DNA of 64,000 nt from Diphasiastrum complanatum (Eukaryota > Streptophyta > Lycopodiopsida > Lycopodiales > Lycopodiaceae), in contig CM055102.1 in NCBI GenBank assembly GCA_029204225.1, positions 11,609,245 to 11,673,244 of the forward strand, written 5' to 3'. This document shows, one piece after another, positions 50,118-60,558 of the stretch. The notes beneath the pieces were generated by a model, which searched no databases, had not been told where the DNA came from, and saw only the letters and a program-made list of their open reading frames with translations. The translations under genes were made by a program, and so were the position numbers. Numbering within the stretch: the first letter of the stretch is position 1; every line of letters begins with the position of its first letter.

Positions 50118-50149
50118 GAGGAGGAGGAGGAGGAGGGAGGGAGGGAGGG
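50054..50149. repeat. Compound (GA)n (GAG)n (GAGG)n microsatellite
   Basis: A GA tract from 50054 to 50114 passes into GAG triplets and then GAGG units to 50149. Confidence 0.95.
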
Positions 50150-53100
50150 TATAGTTGACACTCATAGCTTGTCAAATTCTTATCAGACATTCGTGACAAG
50201 CATTGCCACGAGAGAGATTAGTTAGAAATTAGAGTTAATATGATATATCTTTTATAAGCTTCAAATGCGATAACTATAAATAGTGAACAGTTAATTAGAT
50301 TTGTTGTATTCAGTTGTAACTAGGACCTGACCCATCATCGACTTATCAAGTGAACCTTAGCTGGTGGCAGCCATAGCTATGGAAGAAGGGAGCTAAGGAG
50401 AAAAGGAGAATGGAAGAGGCCGCGAGGAGGGCCAACGTCACTTGGGTAGGTGCTTAGTGCAAAAAGGGGCCTAGCGGGTACAGGAGGTGCACTTAATGCG
50501 TGGAGGAGATCGCAACTGTTAGATGAAGGCTTGCACAAATCTATGGTGGAGAGTCATTTAATGAGAGCCATAGGATCAAGGCATACTATTGGGATGCATT
50601 TGAAAGGATGAATAAATTAAAGGCAAAAGACATTTCTTCACTAAAAATCTTCATGGTGAAATTCAGTTTTGGACCCGAAGGGCAAGAAATGCCCACTCTT
50701 CATTAAAAAATTTCAAAACGAAGTTACAGTTCATTTTTTGGAATGGCCTAAGGCATCTTTTTTGGCCATCCTTGGGCCAAATTGGCCCCTGAAACTTGCT
50801 GCTTAGAGCTAGCAAATAGAGCGACATCACCGAGTAGGGAGAAACACATTTCGGCTAGTTGGACTCAATGGATAAAAAATGAGATTGCTACAAAATTCCA
50901 AAATAGATGCAACTCACACTTGGCCTGCAATTTACACATTAAATTCTAACTATTGATCCAAGAAATCAACCACATCTAGCTACCATGGACAATTTGAAGC
51001 TAGGAGACAATCAAGATCCAAGAGCACTCTCAAACTTAGATTTTTCACACAAAATCTAGATGCCACATAAGGATGAGCAACACCATGTGTAGGGGTTTAA
51101 TCTCATGCATAATACACTAATATATTAAAAATTCAATAAACTACAAATCAAATGTCAGTTCTTGTGAGAAAATTCAAGTGGCTTGAAGGGCTCATTCAAA
51201 AAGTTTGTGAAGAACATTTGAGGAGGATATTAGGTTTGCATTCTCTGTCATCCCCCATGACAAGAGAAGGCACGAGCTGGAGAAAATTACTAAGCAATAA
51301 AAAAAATCTTGAAGATTTCTAGTTGGGATCTCAACTCAAATATGCAACTCAAACTTCCAAACGAAGAAGAGAGAGTTCCCAAAAAAGAAAAGGGAATCAA
51401 CACAACAAAGTAATCTTACAACGACAAGCTAGGAATGAAGGTAAACCATTTACACTAAACTTTCTATATTTGGATCTGCTATTTGTGCGCGCGTGCACAC
51501 ACACACACATTTATGTAGTGGCTTATTTATGTAGTGGAAGAGGAGATCACTCTATTCCATTTAACCACATAGAACCAAACCAAAAATTTTGGGATCTATT
51601 CTACATCCAGCAAACGCAAGTCGAATAATATAATTTGTATCAAAAAGGGTAGTTAAGCAATACAAGAAAAAGAGAGTCCAAGAGAGCCAAACATAGAAGG
51701 GATATGTAATTTTATTGCATATTGTTGTTTGTAAAGCACTTATTGCTATAATGTATCTCCTTGAAAAACTTCGAGTGAATTTACGAGAGTAAACAAAAGC
51801 TACATTTTTTCTCTTGTATTGGACATATTAAAGACAATAAAACTCTTGTCCAAAGCATTATCTACATGTTCACAATGATCCAATTTGACAATATAATTGT
51901 GCAAAATGATTGATCTAGTTTGGTATGCCTCTATTTAGTCCACCTAATTTGCAATTGGACAAAACAAATTGAAAGAACACAATTGAATGAATATTTTAAT
52001 TTATCCGTACATCTTTTGATCAAACATCATGACTAAATTTAGTAACGGTTGTCAATGAAAGAATTGCAAGTTTTATTTTGTATGTCACGGATAATGTTTT
52101 TGCCAATGTTTTTGAACTCCATTGTCCTCTATGGTGGAAGAGTAGGAAGCCCAAAAAGACCATCATCCCATTTTTCATTTCACATCACTAAATCTCATTG
52201 AAATCATCAATATTGACTACCTTCCAAAACTTTGATGATTTCTATCAACATTGGTAGTTGACCATTTCAAAGAACAAATGCTAGCATTCTTGGATCTAAA
52301 TAATGATACTTTGCTAGATGAACTTCAATGACCAAGATAATTGCCCCCACAAATGGTTGTGAATGTCCTAATGTAACTCCTATGAACATTTCTTTATTGG
52401 AAATGAGAAGAGGACTTGAAAGGGAGGTGTTTTGGTGATCACATAAAAACCAATAGACCATAGAAGTGTGAGAATCACATGGATGTTGAGTTTTAACTTA
52501 AATCGTTGTTAAGTTTGACAAGAGTTCTAGTGGATGAAAATCTGGATAAGCATCCTCTTCGATAACCAAACTTTTTCAACTAGGGCATAGTAAGATTGGT
52601 GAAAAATAGTTTTGAGCTCATTGGATGGATGGTGATGAATTTGGATAATGCATTTAGGTTTCATATCAAGATGCTATTAATAAATCCAAATGGAAAAGGG
52701 TATAATTAAGATATGATATTAACTTGGAAAAGAGAAAAAAGGTGATCCAAAGGCGATAGATGCTATCATTCTCAAAGAACTTGATATACTGGCAAGTTAT
52801 TTTACATTAACAATCACAAGCCATTTGAGAAGATCAACAAAAATGAACTTGAAGGAGCATATTGAATTGTTAGGCCAACCATGTATTGGCTTGATATGAT
52901 TGCAGTAGATAGTTCAAGTGTTCCTTTGTTTATTGGTGCCAGCTACCTACTGGCTACTGAACTGAAGTTTATCATTTGATGATAAGGTTTCAATTGACAC
53001 GTGCAGCATTCAAAACACAAAATTCCAAAAACAAGGAAACTTACATTTATTGAGAACTTAGTAGAGCAATTAGTACATCTACTCATCAATAAGAAACAAG

Positions 53101-53336
53101 TAGGCTTGATCATTATTGTCATTGTCTCTGAGTGATTATTTTAAAAGTAACCAAAGCTCAGTGCTAGCTTTAACTGTAAACACTCTTAGAATGCCCAGGT
53201 TTCATACTCCGCAAAAACCAAAACATAAAGCAATGAATATCTTGATTGAACTCCATTTCACAATTCTCTAGAAACAATGTGAAGAACTATAGTTCTGAAG
53301 CTTTTTAATTACATGATATCATTATGTGGGCAATTG
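50150..53336. other. 3.2-kb stretch without recognised genes
   Basis: The short frames (51323-51628, 52267-52461) have no recognisable motif. A (CA)n of about 14 bp lies at 51495. Some text at 52480-52900 could be decayed retroelement, but I could not place it. The last part may hold the 3' untranslated region of the SGNH gene. Confidence 0.4.
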
Positions 53337-54413
53337 TTAGCTGGACATTAGGAGAAAATTCATCAGTATTTGAACTGCCACATTGTACATGACATAGTCA
53401 TAATGCATACCATCCAATGTGCAGTTGGGACCACAGCCCTGACTAAGGATTTCCAAGTCAATCATGAAGCAAGGCCCTTTTGGGTAAGTAAGTGCACTTT
53501 TCAGAAGTTCTTTTGCATACAAAGCAGTAGCATTTGTGGTCATTCTTTGTCGCTTCAATTCTGAGTTGAGAAGGGAAGGAATTAAGGTTGGCATATTCAG
53601 CCAAAAGAATCGTGGGATTGCAGAATTTTCAATAACTTCAGTGCCACCCAATATAACATGTTCTGAGAAGGAAGCTACACGTGAGAGAGAAAATACAGTT
53701 CTCCTCAGCCTTTGCAGAGAATAGCCATAACTTGATGCATTGGCAACATGTAACATATGCCAGAGACCTGCTCCCATGATAATGATATCTGGGTAAGTCT
53801 TATTTGTATGCAATTCAAGAAGTAATCTGGTTATATCACTTGTATATGAAGCCCATACATAGTCCACTTTGATTTGCTGCTTATGGATGGTATAATCATA
53901 GTTACTGTGGTATTTAAAAAGCTTTAATTTGATCTCCTCAACATTTCCTGTGAGAAGTTCTAAAAATGAAACAAAAAAGAAGCGAGCCTGTGAGTCCCCT
54001 GCCACAATAATCCGTGCACCCTTCAGAAGTTGTAAACTATCAGACCTGCTAATGATCTGAAAGTTACAACCTTTTCTTGGAATCCAAGACCATCTGGCTG
54101 CAGACAATTGGGACCTATTCTCCATCACATTAGGTGAAAGATGTAATTTCTCCCAATTAATAGAATGCAGGTGAGAAAAGCATCCATTTGATTTGAGAAA
54201 AGTAGATTGTGGATCTAAACCAGTTGCAATTGACCTCGGATGTAAAGAGAGCACTGCTAGAACAGAAGGAATATAGGGCATAACATGCACTAGAATGGCA
54301 AGAGTAATAAAAAAAGCTGCACCAAAAAAAAGGAGGCGGTTTCGCGTCAGGTGCCAGCCTGCCATTCCAATGGGCACAAATACCACAATTGCTGCAGCCA
54401 ACAAGCCTGCCAT
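53337..54413 (-). CDS. Membrane-anchored SGNH/PC-esterase-like protein
   Basis: One uninterrupted frame of 358 residues. Two hydrophobic stretches (residues 3-20 and 27-56) form an N-terminal anchor or hairpin. The enzyme-like part follows: IIVAGDSQARFFF, with the catalytic-type Gly-Asp-Ser at 139-141; IIIMGAGLWHMLH near 215, in the place of the family's second block; and DGMHYD near the end, with Asp334 and His337 in the D-x-x-H arrangement that completes the SGNH triad. This matches the PC-esterase/TBL-like branch of GDSL enzymes, whose plant members mostly act on cell-wall polysaccharide acetylation in the Golgi. That role is inference here; the substrate is unknown. An acceptor-like tgttgcag at about 54465 suggests an intron in the 5' untranslated region. 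The frame appears intact. Confidence 0.82.
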   Translation of the reverse strand: MAGLLAAAIVVFVPIGMAGWHLTRNRLLFFGAAFFITLAILVHVMPYIPSVLAVLSLHPRSIATGLDPQSTFLKSNGCFSHLHSINWEKLHLSPNVMENRSQLSAARWSWIPRKGCNFQIISRSDSLQLLKGARIIVAGDSQARFFFVSFLELLTGNVEEIKLKLFKYHSNYDYTIHKQQIKVDYVWASYTSDITRLLLELHTNKTYPDIIIMGAGLWHMLHVANASSYGYSLQRLRRTVFSLSRVASFSEHVILGGTEVIENSAIPRFFWLNMPTLIPSLLNSELKRQRMTTNATALYAKELLKSALTYPKGPCFMIDLEILSQGCGPNCTLDGMHYDYVMYNVAVQILMNFLLMSS

Positions 54414-54904
54414 ATTTTTTCCCGTGGCCCTCCTAATTGCTCATACCCCAAGGCATCCTTTTTCTGCAACACATAAAACAGTTATCAGTTGTAACAATTT
54501 CAGAAGACTTATTACCAAACACAAAGATTTCAAGATGCTTATTTCACTATGCAGTGAGGATTGAACTTGACTGTTAAGAGCATGGCCCTGTAACCACTCA
54601 ACATAACAATATACATCCATAATCATCCTGGAACTGCAACTACCACCAGACCCCATTAGGATGCTTCATTGACACTGCACTTTACAAATCTTACTTCTCC
54701 ATGCCATATTTTTGATGAATTACAGTATTTGTTCGTATGGAGATGTTTTATTAAGATTGCAGGCAAGTCCAGTTATTTTCCAATATGCTAAGATTTATCA
54801 AAACAAAAATACATTGTCTCGTTGGACCTGGAAATGGAAGGCTGATATTCCTGAGCTAACTAAGAAGCTGTCGTCTCTGTGCTTGAAGTAATAATGCAGC
54901 TATA
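54414..54904. other. Upstream region of the SGNH gene
   Basis: This presumably holds the 5' untranslated region and an intron of the minus-strand gene. No separate gene is credible. Confidence 0.4.
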
Positions 54905-55105
54905 AGCCATGCCGTACCAGGTGCCGTGGTACGGCACCTGGTATGGCATGGGTGCCATGGGTGCCGTACAGGTGCCGTGGAACTTCAGTTCCACGGTACC
55001 TGCTTTTTTCTTTTTTTTTTTGAAATTTTTTAAGCAAAAAAAAAGAAAAAAGAAAAAACAGGTGCCGTACCACGGCACGTGTGCCGTGGTACAGCACCTG
55101 GACCC
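54905..55105. mobile_element. Small foldback / MITE-like element
   Basis: The block is built from the word GGTGCCGTGG and its complement. A near-perfect palindrome (54908-54950) has ccaggtgccgtgg and ccacggcacctgg-type arms. The left half (to ggtgccgtggaac) is repeated inverted at 55060-55105 around a pyrimidine/purine centre (cttttttc... gaaaaaag). No coding capacity. It lies about 500-700 bp upstream of the SGNH start. No target duplication was identified. Confidence 0.65.
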
Positions 55106-55438
55106 CACGGCACTTTGGCTGTAGCATTTCCTGGTGTGAAACTTTGGTAACCAAATGATGCCATACGAATCATCACTTTAGTTTTAGGTTAAATCAAAAT
55201 TGGTTGCAGACACCCAGTGTTTCTTGTTTGCTTGCACCCATTTCCCTGCAGCCACCTCTCACTGCCTAACTTGCAGCTTTTGGTTTCGCTTCGTCCCTTT
55301 TCCAACTTAACTTCGCTACCTTGCTTTCCTCCTCCCATAGGCTGCTGGGCCTCCTTTGCTTCCTAGAATATTCAAATGAACCTCGCGGCTCTCTCCTACC
55401 TCCTCTGCAGCCTCCAACCTACTTTGTTTTCCACTTAC
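55106..55438. other. Spacer
   Basis: C/T-rich sequence. No feature seen; it is the left flank of the LTR element. Confidence 0.4.
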
Positions 55439-55443
55439 CTCTC

Positions 55444-56719
55444 TGTAGCGCAGGCATCCCAAAGGGAGTCGGGAACCACGACTTAGCTTCCCAGCCTTCA
55501 ACACTTGCCATCCGAACCCACTTGACATACAAGCAGCCAACTCGCCAACAACGATCAGACTTAACCAACTTGAAGTTCCGAAAACCAACATTGAAATCCA
55601 ACCTGGCGCCATGCCAGATCGGGGGTCCCGACGTGGGTGACTTCCCTCCAAGCAAGCCGCCCGACATACATCAAACTTAACCAACTCGAAGCTTCGTTAC
55701 AGACGAGTAACATCCATTCCAAGCAAGCGGTCTGACTTACATCAGACTTAACCAACTGAAAGCTTCGTCACGAGCGCTGGAAGCCAACTTGGCGCCACGC
55801 CAGACTGGACAGCCATAAACAGGTAACATCCACCCAAGCAAGCCATCCAACTCAGCCGACAGATTGGAGCCCGTTCCCCAAGAGCTTAACCCATTCACGT
55901 TCATGCAAGGAATACTCAGAACCACAAGCCGCGACAGATATGGAAACAACCAGTTCCTGGACCAAATGGTCCCGACAGCATACCGCTGGCGCCACTGACC
56001 GAATGGTCTCGACGGCATACCGCTGGCGTCCCGGGATACGACTCTCAGCTATGTGCCAAGTTAAAATTTTTGAAAGCGGCCTTACAACTGGCGCTTTTAC
56101 CGAACATTGAAACCCAGAAGGTAATCAGAGTCAGTTTGAGGAAAATCCCACTTTATTGATAAATCTGAGAAGGTTACATTTCAAGTGTGTGACCGACCCT
56201 AGTCTCCGGGGCGCTAGCATGCCAAGGCGAGAGCCATGACAACATTCCAGCAAGGGAGGCTGAGACTTGGTTGGAGCTCGCCCTGAGTCGCAACCCGCAC
56301 TCCCCTATAGTATTGGTGTGATTCGGCACCCCCCCCCCTCATACCAAGCACTCTACCCAAGCTGGTAAAGCACGTTCTTTCTCTCTCTAGGATTTTCTCT
56401 TTCTAGAAAGTCATTTTCTCTCTCTAGATTTTATTGATCCCCAGGCTTCCTTTAATCATGCCTAGATCGTGTGAGGTGATTGCACATCGATCTGAGCTCT
56501 CTGGACTTCGCTAGAACCGATCAAAGATTTTCAGCCATAGGAACTTGGCGCCGGCTGAGTTCTGGTCACAGTGGCGCCGGGAGCGGCGCCAGCGCCGTTG
56601 GCGCCGGGAGCGGCGCCAGCGCCGTTGGCGCCGGGAGCAGCAGGGGCGCTGCTGGCGCCAGGGACATAGCTGGCGCCGATGGCGCCGGAAGTAAAGCTTG
56701 TAAAGGTAGCTTTACAACA
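55444..56719 (-). repeat. 3' LTR (1276 bp)
   Basis: It carries AATAAA on the minus strand (56152-56157) as a likely polyadenylation signal, and near the U3 start a GC-rich tandem of GGCGCCGGGAGC-type units (56565-56690) with two more units than the other LTR. Confidence 0.95.
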
Positions 56720-56733
56720 TCCACCCCACCTTT
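56720..56733 (-). promoter_or_regulatory. Polypurine tract
   Basis: On the minus strand AAAGGTGGGGTGGA directly precedes the TGTTGTAAAGC start of the 3' LTR, the position from which plus-strand DNA synthesis is primed. Confidence 0.8.
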
Positions 56734-58052
56734 ATAAAATCTGATGTCCTCATCAGATGTCAGATTAAAGTAAAGGTGTCTCCCAATTAAAATAACTATA
56801 CATTTAAGCTACTTGGCACAGTACTCAATTTACTGGCCACTTTTTATTAACATTGAAGCTGGCACACCACAAGTCGGAGGCTCAGCTCTTTGTACTGAAA
56901 AATTACATAACTTGAAAATATATCTTTGTCTGGGAAAAGCGTAGATTTGATATCGCTTTCGTAAAACCCGAGAACCTTATTAACTGGTGACAGAGGCCTT
57001 TCTTTGAAATGTTCGCCCCTGTCGCTTCTGACTTTCGACTTTGGAACTCCTTTGAGCTCCTGATTTGTCCTTGATGCACTTTGTGTTGAGCTCCCTGAGT
57101 TCCAGATTTGTTCAGTTCCGCACAGGTATCAAGGCTCCCTGAGCCGAAGGATTCATCGTTTGATTGCCCACTTTATGGTCCACTCTGTGCCTTGTTGCTT
57201 CTGCACCTTGATTTCTCTCCTTGTCCAAGCCTGATCTTGATACTTTTCCATCTTGGCTCTTTAAGGTAGGCAAAGATTAAGTACTCCGCAATGCACCTCT
57301 CACTTAGCTTGAAGTAGCTCTTTGAATCAGCCCAAATGTAACTATTGACCTCGTGGAAAGCCAAAGGGTCGCACCAGTTTGATCCGCATCCGAACTATCT
57401 CTTCGCGTTTGTTTGAAGCACCATGTCCGTCGCGCAAAACTTGACTTTCACAATTCCATCACTGGTTAGTTGCCTCACGGTCAAAACAAGAAGTGTACAT
57501 CGAGCTTGGCTTCAAGTAGCTCTCTTTGAATCAGAAACATGCACCCAGAGTTTGCACTAATCCGATCTCAACGCGAACTGTCCCTTAGCGTCCGTTCGAA
57601 ATACCAAGTCTCTCATGCAAGACTCAACTTTCACAGTTCCTTCATTGATCAGCTGCCTTACACGTAACACAAGCCAGCGTACTCATATGTTTCCTCATCA
57701 TTGCTGGTCCAGAGAAAGCCTATAACAAACTTTCCTTTCCACAACAAAAGCTTGTCAACTTATTAGGTCCAAAGTTCGCCAGTCTCCTCGTGTGAGTATG
57801 GCTAGGTCACCTTGAATTTGCCCCCATTTTAATCAACTTTCATTCAAAATTTGCCCCAAGAGAGAGGTGTTTGTGATAGTTCCCCTCCACTTAATAAATC
57901 GGCTGATCGGACTTAGAGTAGAATTCTTCGGACAAAAAGCCTTTCCAACACTTTGCTTCCCATCTGCTAGGATTATGGCTCGATCCAACTTGTTGCCAAT
58001 CTTTGAAGAGGATCCTAGTCTTTTTCCCCCTTGAGGAAAAACCCAACTGATA

Positions 58053-58552
58053 CTGGATATCACCCATGCTCAGTGAGTTTCAGTTCCGAAGGTGGCCGTC
58101 CCAAAATGAAGACCAACTGCTATAGAAGATCTCCCCTGAAATTGCCCTTTCCAACTTTTGACTTCCTGCTTGCGTCTGGTGGGCGTTGTCGCAAATGAAA
58201 CTAACCCAAGAAACAGGCTAGCCATCCATCCTTTGCAAACATTGAGTCATTTCGTTGTCGTTCACGTGCGAGTACTTGAACTGCAAATCCGCCGCACAGA
58301 TTCTGGATATTGCCCATGCTCAGTGAGTTTCAGTTCCGAAGGTGGCCGTCCCAAAATGAAGACCAACTGCTCCATAGAAGATCTCCCCTGAAATGGCCCT
58401 TTCCAACTTTTGACTTCCTGCTTGCGTCTGGTGGGCGTTGTCGCAAATGAAACTAACCCAAGAAACAGGCTAGCCATCCATCCTTTGCAAACATTGAGTC
58501 GTTTTCGTTGTCGTTCACGTGTGAGTACTTGAACTGCAAATCCGCCCCACAG
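58053..58552. repeat. 250-bp tandem duplication
   Basis: Units begin at ctggatat near 58053 and 58303. They run through cccatgctcagtgagtttcag, ggtggccgtcccaaaatg and caggctagccatcc to ccgcacagattct or ccccacagattct, with only a few differences. Confidence 0.92.
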
Positions 58553-58828
58553 ATTCTATAGTCCTCTTTGTTTGATGGTATCAGCCTTCAAAAGAAAAGG
58601 TTCCTTCTCGAGCCATCAGCTCCTTGTATCACAAGCAATCATGCAAACCAGGCAAAGCACGAGTACTAAGACTCACCACGAATACGTACAAGTAAGACAC
58701 TCAGGCAGGTTTACTAACAAGTAACAAAGACAAGATCCCCCTTTGAGATGGTCCTGCCAACGGACCTTTGCCTGGCCGCGCCCATACAAATCGATCACGG
58801 AATCAGCCCACATAGGACACCCCTCCAA

Positions 58829-59230
58829 CTATCCGTGCTTTCACCATTAAGCAGCACATTGCCTCAGTCACGCCCCACCACTTTTTGGTCGATAGCCCTT
58901 ATAGCTAAACGATCGGCAGCTATCCCGCACCGGCAGCTAACCACCCGTGCTTTACACCCGAATTCGAGCAGCATCTCTGTATCAATGGTTAACCCGTACA
59001 GTTCGAATATGTCGCCCCGCACCCCACAAGGTACAGACCGTGCTTTCACCTCCCTAGACAGCACTTTGCCTCATCCGTCCTACGTGCAGACAGCGCCAGG
59101 CCCGAACCGCGAGCACTGACCGTGCTTACACCTCAAGGGCAGCACCTTGACTCATCAAGTCCCCCGTTCTGCCGACCACCCCGACCGTGGACGCACCCGT
59201 GCTTACACTGTGGGCAGCACCTTGCACAAT
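58829..59230. repeat. Five irregular CCGTGCTT...GCAGCA units
   Basis: The pattern CCGTGCTTWCACC, then 6-16 bases, then GCAGCAYHTTGCCTCA or a variant occurs at about 58829, 58943, 59037, 59119 and 59199. Spacing is irregular (80-115 bp). Confidence 0.7.
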
Positions 59231-59295
59231 AGTTGTCTTGATGAACCCCAAACCGTGGCCATTTCCGTGAGATCCGCATAGCTGACCAGCCAGTC

Positions 59296-59308
59296 GGCTC
59301 TGATACCA
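59296..59308 (-). promoter_or_regulatory. Primer-binding site for initiator tRNA-Met 3' end
   Basis: The minus strand reads TGGTATCAGAGCC two bases after the end of the 5' LTR, the exact complement of the 3' end of plant initiator tRNA-Met. It fixes the orientation of the element. Confidence 0.93.
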
Positions 59309-59310
59309 CA

Positions 59311-60553
59311 TGTAGCGCAGGCATCCCAAAGGGAGCCGAGAACCACGACTTAGCTTCCCAGCCTTCAACTCTTGCCATCCGAACCCACTTGACATACAAG
59401 CAGCCAACTCGCCAACAACGATCAGACTTAACCAACTTGAAGTTCCGAAAACCAACATTGAGATCCAACTTGGCGCCATGCCAGATCAGGGGTCCCGACG
59501 TGGGTGACTTCCCTCCAAGCAAGCCGCCCGACCATCAAACTTAACCAACTCGAAGCTTCGTTACAGACGAGTAACATCCATTCCAAGCAAGCGATCTGAC
59601 TTACATCAGACTTAACCAACTGAAAGCTTCGTCACGAGCGCTGGAAGCCAACCTGGCGCCACGACAGACTGGACAGCCATAAACAGGTAACATCCACCCA
59701 AGCAAGCCATCCAACTCAGCCGACAGATTAGAGCCCGTTCCCCAAGAGCTTAACCCATTCACGTTCATGCAAGGAATACTCAGAACCACAACCCGCGATT
59801 GATATGGAAACAACCAGTTCCTGGACCAAATGGTCCCGACAGCATACCGCTGGCGCCACGGACCAAATGGTCCCGACGGCATACCGCTGGCGTCCCGGGA
59901 TACGACCCTCAGCTATGTGCCAAGTTAAAAATTTTGAAAGCGGCCTTACAACTGGCGCTTCTACCGAACACTGAAACCCAGAAGGTAATCAGAGTCAGTT
60001 TGAGGAAAATCCCACTTTATTGATAAATCTGAGAAGGTTACATTTCAAGTGTGTGACCGACCCTAGTCTCCGGGGCGCTAGCATGCCAAGGCGAGAGCCA
60101 TGACAACATTCCAGCAAGGGAGGCTGAGACTTGGTTGGAGCTCGCCCTGAGTCGCAACCCGCACTCCCCTATAGTATTGGTGTGATTCGGCACTCCCCCT
60201 CATACCAAGCACTCTACCCAAGCTGGTAAAGCACGTTTTTTCTCTCTCTAGGATTTTCTCTTTCTAGAAAGTCATTTTCTCTCTCTAGATTTTATTGATC
60301 CCCAGGCTTCCTTTAATCATGCCTAGATCGTGTGAGGTGATTGCACATCGATCTGAGCTCTCTGGACTTCGCTAGAACCGATCAAAGATTTTCAGCCATA
60401 AGAACCTGGCGCCGGCTGGATTCTGGTCACAGTGGCGCCGGGAGCGACGCCGGCGCCGTTGGCGTCGAGAGCAGCAGGGACGCTGCTGGCGCCGGGGACA
60501 TAGCTGGCGCCGATGGCGCCGGAAGTAAAGCTTGTAAAGGTAGCTTTACAACA
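59311..60553 (-). repeat. 5' LTR (1243 bp)
   Basis: Near-identical to 55444-56719. AATAAA on the minus strand lies at 60016-60021. The GGCGCC tandem is shorter and has more changes. Confidence 0.95.
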
Positions 60554-60558
60554 CTCTC

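Larger units (their letters stand above)
56734..59295 (-). other. Interior of the LTR element, no ORF
   Basis: No retroelement protein is encoded on either strand. Structure seen: a 250-bp tandem duplication (58053-58552), a set of five CCGTGCTT-type units (58829-59230), and a segment (58475-58850) that recurs inverted at 16500-16880. Confidence 0.8.
55444..60553 (-). mobile_element. Complete non-coding LTR retrotransposon (5.1 kb)
   Basis: Direct LTRs at 55444-56719 and 59311-60553 both begin TGTAGCGCAGG and end TTTACAACA on the plus strand. They are flanked by a perfect 5-bp duplication, CTCTC (55439-55443 and 60554-60558). The primer site beside the right LTR and the purine tract beside the left LTR show that the element reads on the minus strand. 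The 2.59-kb interior has no frame with gag, protease, RT, RNase H or integrase motifs, so it is non-autonomous (LARD-like by design, at a modest size). The LTRs differ by few substitutions and one indel of about 33 bp in a GGCGCC repeat, indicating a young insertion. It sits about 1 kb upstream of the SGNH gene. Confidence 0.95.

Noticed and set aside
54545-54605. tRNA-like text on the minus strand (GTTGAGTGGTTA...GTTCAATCC).
   Set aside because: No acceptor stem pairs and the arms do not fold. It may be a tRNA-derived SINE trace but is too weak to annotate.
55316-55755. Overlapping frames on both strands in and near the left LTR (about 120 codons).
   Set aside because: They straddle the LTR boundary, recur in the other LTR at 59126-59619, and lack domain motifs.
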